A DNA stretch of 13,062 nt from Anaerolineales bacterium (GTDB taxonomy: Bacteria > Chloroflexota > Anaerolineae > Anaerolineales > DRMV01): the NCBI GenBank assembly GCA_015484985.1, contig WFUL01000259.1, forward strand, positions 1 to 13,062, in the 5' to 3' direction. The translations under genes and the position numbers were made by a program. The notes under the pieces were generated by a model. That model did no database searches. It saw nothing but the letters and a program-made list of their open reading frames with translations, and was not told the origin of the DNA. This document shows positions 7,203 through 13,062 of the stretch, one piece after another; position 1 is the stretch's first letter, and each line of letters opens with the position of its first letter.

Positions 7203-7214
7203 AGAAAGGTCAAA

Positions 7215-7685
7215 ATGAGCCAAACCCCGTCCGAGTTACATGAAGCCCATCGCCTTGTTGAAGAAGCCCTGAACCAGGCAGGCGTCAGTCCAATGGCCAT
7301 TTTTCTCTTCGGCAGCCGGGCCCGCGGTCAGGCGCGGCCGGATAGCGATTGGGATTTTCTGGTCGTGGTAGACCGCCCGCTATCGGGGCCGGAACGTCGT
7401 CGCATCACGGGGCGCGTGCTGGTGGCCCTGGCCCTGGCCGGTGTCCCTGCGGATGTCATCCTCCTGTCCCAGCCCCGGTTCTTGCGCTACAAAGACGACG
7501 TAGGCCACATTGCCTACTACGCGGTGCGCGAGGACCGCATTATGAGCCAACAGGCTATACGGCCATACAAAGAACAGGAGGAACCCCCATGCTTTTCAAA
7601 CGCAAATCCCCCTTGGGCCTATGCTCCCTCTGCGGTCAGGTTTACTCCAAAGCCAGCATGGCCCGCCATTTGCGCAAGCACCTGA
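7215..7685 (+). CDS. MNT-domain nucleotidyltransferase 3, orphan with aberrant C-terminus
   Basis: 156 residues in the open frame; start supported by AAAGGT seven bases upstream of the ATG. The catalytic set is intact: G33-S34-x10-D45-W-D47 and Asp80. From 7308 to 7533 it is almost identical to MNT 1, but the first 31 residues are different. After YYAVRE the frame does not meet a stop near 7543 as MNT 1 does at 6091. The spacer before the ATGA is two bases shorter here (8 versus 10 bases), so that TGA is out of frame and translation runs about 50 residues into the following gene (start 7589). No HEPN gene follows. It is probably a damaged or recombined copy; whether it is active is unclear. 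Confidence 0.75.
   Translation: MSQTPSELHEAHRLVEEALNQAGVSPMAIFLFGSRARGQARPDSDWDFLVVVDRPLSGPERRRITGRVLVALALAGVPADVILLSQPRFLRYKDDVGHIAYYAVREDRIMSQQAIRPYKEQEEPPCFSNANPPWAYAPSAVRFTPKPAWPAICAST
7308..7533 (+). repeat. 226-bp duplicated MNT catalytic module, copy B
   Basis: Partner of 5854-6079, same orientation, about 1.45 kb apart, about ten mismatches in 226 bases and no gaps. The two copies flank HEPN 1 and the complete MNT 2 / HepT pair, so recombination between them would delete that segment. Confidence 0.9.
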
Positions 7686-8434
7686 AGGAACGCCAGGGCA
7701 ATATCCCCTTGGTCTGGCTGCGGGTGACCGACGCCACGCCCTGGTCCGTGCTCCCTTCCCAGGCCTTCTGGCTCGACCTGGAAATGCCCCTTGACCTGCC
7801 CCTGGTGGACCTGGACGACTTCCTGCGCGCGGTCTGGGTGGAGTGCTGCGGCCATCTCAGCCATTTCGTGGCCACCTACCAGGGCGCGACCATTTACTTT
7901 GAAGTGCACCCTGAAGAACCCATTCCGACCAAGGAAGACCTTGAGAAAGAGTTCCGGTTGGACAGGGATTCCATAACCGATCCGTCCGCGCCCTTATGGG
8001 TGCGTTTTGCCCAGGCCTTTCCCGGACCCGGAGGCACCGAGATGCCCGCCAATCTGTTCACCGTGGGGGACCTGGCGCAGGTGGTCGACAAGTTCGTCTA
8101 CGAGTATGACTTCGGCACCACCTCCCGGTTGGACCTCCGAGTCCAGGCCCGCTACACCGGTCCCCGTCCTGAAGGAGAGCCGGCTATCCGCGTGCTCAGC
8201 CGCAACTTCAAGCCCCGCATCCCTTGCGATGTGTGTGAGAAGCCCGCCGAGTTCCTGGCCGTGGACGAGGAAGGGTACTACCAGGCATTATGCAAGCAAC
8301 ACGCCGACGAAGCTTATGACAAAGGCGAAGTGGAATACCTCTACCCCCTTGTCAACTCCCCGCGCACCGGGCTGTGCGGCTATGAAGGCTCGTACGAGGC
8401 CAAGTGGAAATTCGAAGTGCTTCCCCCGGAATGA
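7589..8434 (+). CDS. pRiA4b ORF-3-like protein with N-terminal C2H2 zinc finger
   Basis: 281 residues. The start has a good AGGAGGA six bases upstream and lies inside the tail of MNT 3. Residues 12-31 fit a classical zinc finger, C12-x2-C15-x11-H27-x3-H31, a type usual in eukaryotes and rare in bacteria. Residues 52-190 resemble the plasmid pRiA4b ORF-3 fold: FWLDLEMPLDLPLVDLDDFLR, ECCGHLSHF and KFVYEYDFGTTSRLDLRV (168-185). Residues 213-238 hold a second Cys/His set (C213-x2-C216, C235-x2-H238), a likely zinc ribbon, and NSPRTGLCGYEG (256-267) closes the conserved part. The function of this family is not established; it is often found near mobile elements. A nucleic-acid-binding role is inferred from the two zinc sites. 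Confidence 0.75.
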   Translation: MLFKRKSPLGLCSLCGQVYSKASMARHLRKHLKERQGNIPLVWLRVTDATPWSVLPSQAFWLDLEMPLDLPLVDLDDFLRAVWVECCGHLSHFVATYQGATIYFEVHPEEPIPTKEDLEKEFRLDRDSITDPSAPLWVRFAQAFPGPGGTEMPANLFTVGDLAQVVDKFVYEYDFGTTSRLDLRVQARYTGPRPEGEPAIRVLSRNFKPRIPCDVCEKPAEFLAVDEEGYYQALCKQHADEAYDKGEVEYLYPLVNSPRTGLCGYEGSYEAKWKFEVLPPE

Positions 8435-8526
8435 GAGGTGGCCCATTCGGAATCCTTCCCATAGAATCGCGGGGAACACGGGTTGAATCGTTGCGGCCCT
8501 ATGGGTGTTTTTATGTTCTAACCAAC

Positions 8527-8606
8527 TCACACAGAGACACGGAGAACACGGAGGAACCGTTGGGGAAGCCTAAAATTTTCTCTGCGTTCTCTGTGGCTCC
8601 GTGTGA
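8527..8606. repeat. 80-bp palindromic dispersed-type repeat (MITE-like)
   Basis: The left arm (8527-8556, TCACACAGAGACACGGAGAA...) and right arm (8577-8606) pair at 24 of 30 positions, with a 20-base spacer. The motif family 'cacagagacacagag' is, from memory, a widespread intergenic repeat in environmental bacterial genomes. Near-identical 13-base direct repeats GCGRCCCTATGGG lie outside it at 8493-8505 and 8623-8635 (12 of 13 identical). No protein is coded. It fills most of the 230-bp gap before the SWIM gene. Confidence 0.75.
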
Positions 8607-8663
8607 TTTCGAAAAACGGGTGGCGACCCTATGGGGCGCCCTTCCAAACGGAGGCATGAACCC

Positions 8664-10274
8664 ATGCTTTCCCTTTCCGAAGAAGACATCCGCCAGCGGG
8701 CGACGTCCCAATCCTGGGCGCGTGGCCTGAAATATTTCAGGCAGGGTCACGTGGTGCGGGCCCTCTGGCGGGGCGACGTGTTCACGGCCTGGGTCCAGGG
8801 CAGCGAGTACGAACCCTACCGGGTCACCGTCACCTTCACGCCCGAGGGCGCCATTGCTTCGGCCCACTGCACCTGCCCGTATGACCGGGGCGGCGATTGC
8901 AAGCACATCGTGGCCGCGTTGCTGTATCTGGTTCATCATGGGGAAGAGATAGAAAGGCGGCCGCCCCTCCAGAACCTGCTGGAAGGCCTGTCCCGCGAGC
9001 AGATGGTGCAGATTCTGTTGGAACTGGCCCGGGACTTCCCCGACGAAGTGGCCGAATTGGTCGAAGATGCCGCCCAGGCTGCCCAGGCGCGCCCTTCCCC
9101 CGAGGCCGAACCAGGAAATGTACCCGCCTCCGAACTGGCCCGCCTGCGAAGCCGCATCAAGCGCGACTTGCGCGCCGCGGCCCAGAACTTCTACGGCGCC
9201 TATTACGAGGGCTGGGACTTCGAGGAAGAGGTGAGCGAAGTCCTCCGCCCCGCGCTGGATTGGGTAGACGAACTCCTGGAAAGCGGCCGGCTCCGCGAGG
9301 TCCTCACCGTGCTGGAGGCCGCCACCGAAGCCTGGATAGAGGCTTGCGACGACTTGGGCTATACCTTTCGGGATGTGATAAGCGATTTCGTGGCCGACGA
9401 ACCCAACATGGAGCGCCTGGGGCAGCAATGGGCCAGGGCCCTCCTTAGGGCCGACCTTTCCCCCGAAGCGCGCAAGGCCTGGGCCAAAAAGCTCAAGGCT
9501 TGGTCGAAGACCATGCCTGGCGGCGAGGCCCTGAAGATTGCCGTCACCGCGGCCGAGCAGGGATGGGACTATCCGCCTCTGGTGGCAGCCATGCAGGGCC
9601 ACATCACCGCGAAGGGCGCCTGGGCAGGGGAAGCCCCGTACTTCGCCGATGACCTGGCCCGCATTCGCCTAGAGATTCTGGAACGCCAGGGGCGCGTGCA
9701 GGAATACCTCAACCTGGCCCAGGCCGAGGGGCAGTACCACCTCTACGTACGGAAACTGGTGCAGCTGGGCAAGTACGATCTGGCCTTTCGGAAATCTCTC
9801 GAGCTTCTTACCCATCCGGAGGACATCCTGGATGTGGCGCGGGCCTTCTGGGAGCGCGGCCAGACCGAGCAGGCCCTGGTTTTGGGCGAGCATGGTTTGG
9901 GATTGGAATCCCTATGGCCTGGCCATGAGGCCCAGCTGGCCCAGTGGGTACGCGATCGCGCGGAGGAAGCCGGCCGCCTTGACCTGGCCCGCCAGGCCGC
10001 CTGGAAGGCCCTTGCAGCTTCGGTTTCGGTGGCAAATTACCGCCGCCTGGCCCGTCTCTATGGCGATGCGTGGCCCCAACATCGGGAAAAGGCTCTGGAC
10101 ATTGTGGAAGAAGAGGGCGATACCATCGCGGTGGACATCCTGTTGCGTGAGGGGGAATACCGCCGGGCCATGCGCCTGGTCGAAAAGGAGCATTGGTGGG
10201 AGAGCACGTCCCTGGTGAAAGTCATCCACGCGGTGAAGGAGAAGGAACCGGAATGGGCCTTTGCCCAGTGCTAA
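8664..10274 (+). CDS. SWIM zinc-finger protein, prematurely stopped
   Basis: 536 residues to the TAA at 10272-10274. The SWIM motif C69-T-C71-x7-C79-K-H81 binds zinc and is expected to bind DNA or protein; family members often occur next to SNF2-type helicases. Before it, residues 18-65 (WARGLKYFRQGHV... YRVTVTF) follow the usual SWIM-domain lead-in. The remainder is a long helical, TPR-like region of short repeats (Leu/Ala/Arg-rich, for example from about 340 to 520). The start at 8664 is chosen because GGAGG lies nine bases upstream; an ATG at 8631 in frame is possible but has a weak site. The same frame continues beyond the stop with the conserved family C-terminus (10275-10490), so the natural protein should be about 608 residues. 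The gene is either a recent pseudogene or is read through. Confidence 0.82.
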   Translation: MLSLSEEDIRQRATSQSWARGLKYFRQGHVVRALWRGDVFTAWVQGSEYEPYRVTVTFTPEGAIASAHCTCPYDRGGDCKHIVAALLYLVHHGEEIERRPPLQNLLEGLSREQMVQILLELARDFPDEVAELVEDAAQAAQARPSPEAEPGNVPASELARLRSRIKRDLRAAAQNFYGAYYEGWDFEEEVSEVLRPALDWVDELLESGRLREVLTVLEAATEAWIEACDDLGYTFRDVISDFVADEPNMERLGQQWARALLRADLSPEARKAWAKKLKAWSKTMPGGEALKIAVTAAEQGWDYPPLVAAMQGHITAKGAWAGEAPYFADDLARIRLEILERQGRVQEYLNLAQAEGQYHLYVRKLVQLGKYDLAFRKSLELLTHPEDILDVARAFWERGQTEQALVLGEHGLGLESLWPGHEAQLAQWVRDRAEEAGRLDLARQAAWKALAASVSVANYRRLARLYGDAWPQHREKALDIVEEEGDTIAVDILLREGEYRRAMRLVEKEHWWESTSLVKVIHAVKEKEPEWAFAQC

Positions 10275-10490
10275 CGTCAGGCCGAAGAAATCATGGACGC
10301 CGGCCGCTCTTCCGAGTACGACGTGGCCGTGGAGTGGTTGCGGTTGGGCCGGGATATCCTGGTCGCCGCGGGCCAAAAGGAACGGTGGAATGCTTACCTG
10401 GCCCACCTGCTGGAGAAGCACTGGCGAAAATACAAACTGCGCCCCATGCTGAAGGAACTGGTTTTGGAGGAAGGACAGGATAATTTGTGA
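10275..10490 (+). pseudogene. Separated C-terminal part of the SWIM protein
   Basis: Directly in frame after the TAA, 71 codons run to TGA at 10488-10490. They begin RQAEEIMDAG, followed by DVAVEWLRLGRDI and end KLRPMLKELVLEEGQDNL, which matches how SWIM family proteins end. Nothing else is disrupted, so one nonsense change (for example from CAA, GAA, TAC or TCA) explains the break. An ATG at 10305 exists but has no evident ribosome binding site, so independent translation is doubtful. Confidence 0.8.
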
Positions 10491-10499
10491 GGCCTATAA

Positions 10500-10730
10500 G
10501 CCACTGCTCTCCGCAGACGCTTCTCAGCTTTTTGTACTTTTGAAAACAACCGGCACAGGACCGGTCTGCATCGCCAGGGGAGCCGGCTTCTCTCCGATAT
10601 GACCACCCTGCGTCAGGCCCTCGGTGTGCTTGTGGATGAGTCTCGCCTCTATGCCCTGCAGGCTCTGGACCATAAGCGGATTCGTCTCATGCGATATCGG
10701 TTGCTCTTTCATCTGGAAGCCATCACATAG
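10500..10730 (+). pseudogene. Possible gene remnant in the 326-bp gap before the helicase
   Basis: A frame open from 10500 to TAG at 10728-10730 reads like real protein in its second half: an ATG at 10599 gives 43 residues, MTTLRQALGVLVDESRLYAL and then RIRLMRYRLLFHLEAIT. It has no good ribosome binding site and I recognise no family. It may be the 3' end of a decayed gene. Apart from this and the helicase promoter I see nothing in 10491-10816. Confidence 0.25.
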
Positions 10731-10774
10731 TTCGCTGCTCGGTTCACCACAAACGAGGTGTACCGCCAAATTTC

Positions 10775-10783
10775 TGTTACAAT
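10775..10783 (+). promoter_or_regulatory. Putative extended -10 promoter of the helicase gene
   Basis: TGTTACAAT is an extended -10 element (TG, one base, TACAAT at 10778-10783). No convincing -35 is present. The start of transcription would fall near 10790, about 27 bases before the ATG at 10817. Confidence 0.45.
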
Positions 10784-10816
10784 TTTTCGAAAGTCCAAAG
10801 CCTTTGGAGCGTCTCC

Positions 10817-13062
10817 ATGCTTCCTAAACCCGGAGACTTGATTCAGAGTCCCCGTTGGCCTGAACCGGTAGAAGTCAAACTGGTGGAAGATTTGGGCCCC
10901 TACGTGCGCATTGTGGGCCAGATGCGCCCTTCGGGACATCACGTGGACCAAATGGTCCCGCGGTCCGATTTGGACGGTCTTCGGGTGGTCCCATTAAGCG
11001 CCGACTTCACCGCATCCTCGCGGGAGCTCTTCCTCCGCCTGGAAGCCCTGCGGTACCGCTACGCCTCGCTGTATGACCCGCTCCTGGCCATGAACATCTC
11101 CAAAGTGGACCCCCTGCCCCACCAGATTGAGGCGGTTTACGGCTATGTGCTCAATCTCCCCCGCATTCGCTTCCTCATCGCCGATGACCCCGGCGCAGGC
11201 AAGACCATTATGGCCGGGCTGGTCATCAAAGAGCTCAAGCTGCGACGCCTGGCTCAGCGCATTCTCATCGTGGTGCCCGGTCACCTCAAGGACCAATGGC
11301 GGCGGGAAATGAAGGAGCGCTTTGAGGAGCACTTCATCGTCGTCGACCGGCGCATGATGGAGTCCCTGTTCGGGGAAAACGTGTGGTTGCGGGAGAATCA
11401 AATCATTACATCCATGGACTTTGCCAAACAGGATGACGTCCTGCGCGCCCTCGCCGCGGCCCATTTCGATTTGGTCATCGTGGATGAAGCCCATAAGATG
11501 AGCGCCTACCGATATGGGAACAAGATTGAACGCACGGCCCGTTATCGTCTGGGGGAGGTGCTCTCCCAAATCGCCACGCATTTGCTCTTTCTGACGGCCA
11601 CACCCCACCGCGGGGACCCGGAGAACTTCCGGCTCTTCCTGGACCTGCTCGTGCCCGGCTTCTTCGCCACTGAGGACCTGCTTCAGGAATCCATCCAGAA
11701 CCGGGATAACCCCCTCTTCATCCGACGTATGAAGGAAGACCTCAAGGACTTTGAGGGGCGTCCCCTCTTCCTGCCCCGGCATGTGCATACCATTTCCTTT
11801 CAACTGGAACGTGAATCCCCGGAGGAGCACGAGCTGTACGAGGCCCTTTCTCGGTACGTTCAAACCCAGTACAACAAGGCCCTGAGCAAGACCAAACGTC
11901 GGAACATCGCCTTCGCCCTGGTCATTCTCCAGCGCCGTTTCGCCTCTAGCACGTATGCCCTCTACCGTTCCCTGCAACGGCGGAAGAAGCGCCTGGAAGA
12001 GCTCCTGAGAATGAGCGACCCGGAACGACGGCGTTACTTGAAGCGCACCTTCCCCTTTGAATTCAATCTGGAAGAAGCCGAGGATGCCAGCGAGGCCGAG
12101 CGCTGGGCACAGGAGGAAATCTGGGAAACTCTCACCGTGGCCGAAAACCGTCGGGAACTGGAACGGGAAATTGAAACCATTGACCGGTTGCTGCGCCAGG
12201 CTGAGGCCATCATCCGTAAAGGGGAAGAAGTCAAACTACGCCACTTCCGCCAGGCCCTGGAGGACCTGGAACGCCGATTCCCTGGGGAGAAGATTCTCAT
12301 TTTCACCGAGTCCAAGGACACCCTGGAGTATCTGGCGGGCCGCCTGCGGCAGTGGGGGTACAGGGTCACCACCATCCACGGCGGCATGAAATTGGAAGAG
12401 CGCATCCGCGCGGAAGCTGAATTCCGCAACGAGGCCCAGGTCATGGTGGCGACGGAGGCCGCGGGCGAGGGTATCAACCTTCAGTTTTGCCATCTAATGA
12501 TCAATTACGACCTTCCCTGGAATCCCAACCGCCTGGAACAGCGCATGGGCCGTATCCACCGGTACGGCCAGACCCGGGAGGTCTACATTTTCAACCTGGT
12601 GGCCGCGGATACCCGCGAGGGCCGCGTCATGAAGCGCCTGTTCGAGAAGCTGGAGGAGATTCGGGAGGCCCTGGGCAGCGATAAAGTCTTTGACGTGTTG
12701 GGTGAGGTTTACTATGGAAAGAATCTGGCGCAGCTTCTGCTGGAGGCCGCGGCCAGCGCCCGCAGCCTGGACGAAATCCTGCAGGAAATCGACATTCAGG
12801 TGGATGAGGAATACATCCGGCGGGTGCGGGAGAACCTGGGTGAAAGCCTGGCTACCCGGTACATCGACTACACCCGCATCCGGGAAATGGCGGACCAGGC
12901 CCGTGAACATCGTCTCATCCCCGAGTACACGGAGGCCTTTTTCAAAAAAGGGTGGCAGGCCGCAGGAGGACGTTATCGGGAGCGCCGGGATGGTTTCCTG
13001 GCCGTGGAAAGCGTTCCCGCCGTCCTCCGCCGCATGGCCGAAGAGGATGACTTCCGCAAGCA
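10817..13062 (+). CDS. SNF2-family (superfamily 2) helicase, DrmD-like, 3' end outside window
   Basis: Open from ATG 10817 to the window end (748 codons and two bases); GGAG lies seven bases upstream of the start. After an N-terminal extension rich in charged residues come Walker A DDPGAGKT (Lys129), DEAH (223-226), TATPHR (260-265), an inserted helical region (about 370-470) with long Arg/Glu stretches, then the second RecA domain: ILIFTESKDTLEYLAGRL, ATEAAGEGINLQ (from about 545) and QRMGRIHRYGQ (575-585). All ATPase motifs look intact. RFLIADDPGAGKTIMAG and FIRRMKEDLKDFEGRPLF are typical of the DrmD helicase of class 1 DISARM and of related helicases that often carry a C-terminal DUF3883. 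Such proteins translocate on duplex DNA in restriction and other defence systems. Only the downstream neighbours, not visible here, could say which. Confidence 0.88.
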   Translation, partial: MLPKPGDLIQSPRWPEPVEVKLVEDLGPYVRIVGQMRPSGHHVDQMVPRSDLDGLRVVPLSADFTASSRELFLRLEALRYRYASLYDPLLAMNISKVDPLPHQIEAVYGYVLNLPRIRFLIADDPGAGKTIMAGLVIKELKLRRLAQRILIVVPGHLKDQWRREMKERFEEHFIVVDRRMMESLFGENVWLRENQIITSMDFAKQDDVLRALAAAHFDLVIVDEAHKMSAYRYGNKIERTARYRLGEVLSQIATHLLFLTATPHRGDPENFRLFLDLLVPGFFATEDLLQESIQNRDNPLFIRRMKEDLKDFEGRPLFLPRHVHTISFQLERESPEEHELYEALSRYVQTQYNKALSKTKRRNIAFALVILQRRFASSTYALYRSLQRRKKRLEELLRMSDPERRRYLKRTFPFEFNLEEAEDASEAERWAQEEIWETLTVAENRRELEREIETIDRLLRQAEAIIRKGEEVKLRHFRQALEDLERRFPGEKILIFTESKDTLEYLAGRLRQWGYRVTTIHGGMKLEERIRAEAEFRNEAQVMVATEAAGEGINLQFCHLMINYDLPWNPNRLEQRMGRIHRYGQTREVYIFNLVAADTREGRVMKRLFEKLEEIREALGSDKVFDVLGEVYYGKNLAQLLLEAAASARSLDEILQEIDIQVDEEYIRRVRENLGESLATRYIDYTRIREMADQAREHRLIPEYTEAFFKKGWQAAGGRYRERRDGFLAVESVPAVLRRMAEEDDFRK

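Noticed and set aside
8631..8663. Earlier SWIM start at ATG 8631
   Set aside because: The extra MGRPSKRRHEP is possible, but GGAGG is correctly placed only for ATG 8664; kept as an alternative.
8404..8730. 108-codon open frame spanning the palindromic repeat
   Set aside because: It crosses the end of the pRiA4b-like gene, the repeat and the SWIM start with no protein-like composition or ribosome site.

Overview
The window looks like chromosomal DNA from a GC-rich environmental bacterium. The coding sequence is strongly biased to G/C at third positions. Promoters with recognisable TATAAT -10 boxes, a fused IcmF-type mutase, heptamer repeat arrays and a pRiA4b-like protein together suggest Chloroflexota (Anaerolineae-like). 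That assignment rests on gene style and repeat type, not on a marker gene.

Left part (1-5678), metabolic: the 3' end of a small sulfite-oxidase-fold molybdopterin oxidoreductase (2-424, +) meets a membrane-anchored BAAT/dienelactone-type alpha/beta hydrolase (512-1921, -). The two converge on one perfect 19-bp hairpin that serves as a terminator on both strands. The hydrolase is divergent from icmF (2163-5678, +), a single-chain coenzyme B12 acyl-CoA mutase with its own GTPase chaperone domain. A roughly 100-bp element built of 7-bp units sits inside icmF, in frame, between the B12 and GTPase domains. A second heptamer array follows directly after the icmF stop.

Middle part (5746-7685), accessory: three MNT nucleotidyltransferase (MntA-like antitoxin) genes and two HEPN genes form an MNT-HEPN, MNT-HEPN, MNT series. 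The first and third MNT genes share a 226-bp catalytic module that is about 95% identical, attached to unlike N-termini. The third has lost its HEPN partner and runs into the next gene. The HEPN genes and the second MNT are visibly less GC-rich than their surroundings.

Right part (7589-13062): a protein with a classical C2H2 zinc finger joined to a pRiA4b ORF-3-like domain and a second Cys/His cluster; an 80-bp palindromic repeat; a SWIM zinc-finger gene interrupted by an in-frame TAA and followed by its own intact C-terminal codons; a 326-bp region holding only a possible gene remnant; and a large SNF2-type helicase of the DISARM DrmD-like kind, cut by the window end.

The stretch from about 5.7 kb onward reads as an accessory or defence-type island beside ordinary metabolic genes, with several marks of recombination and decay. 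No RNA genes or CRISPR arrays were seen.
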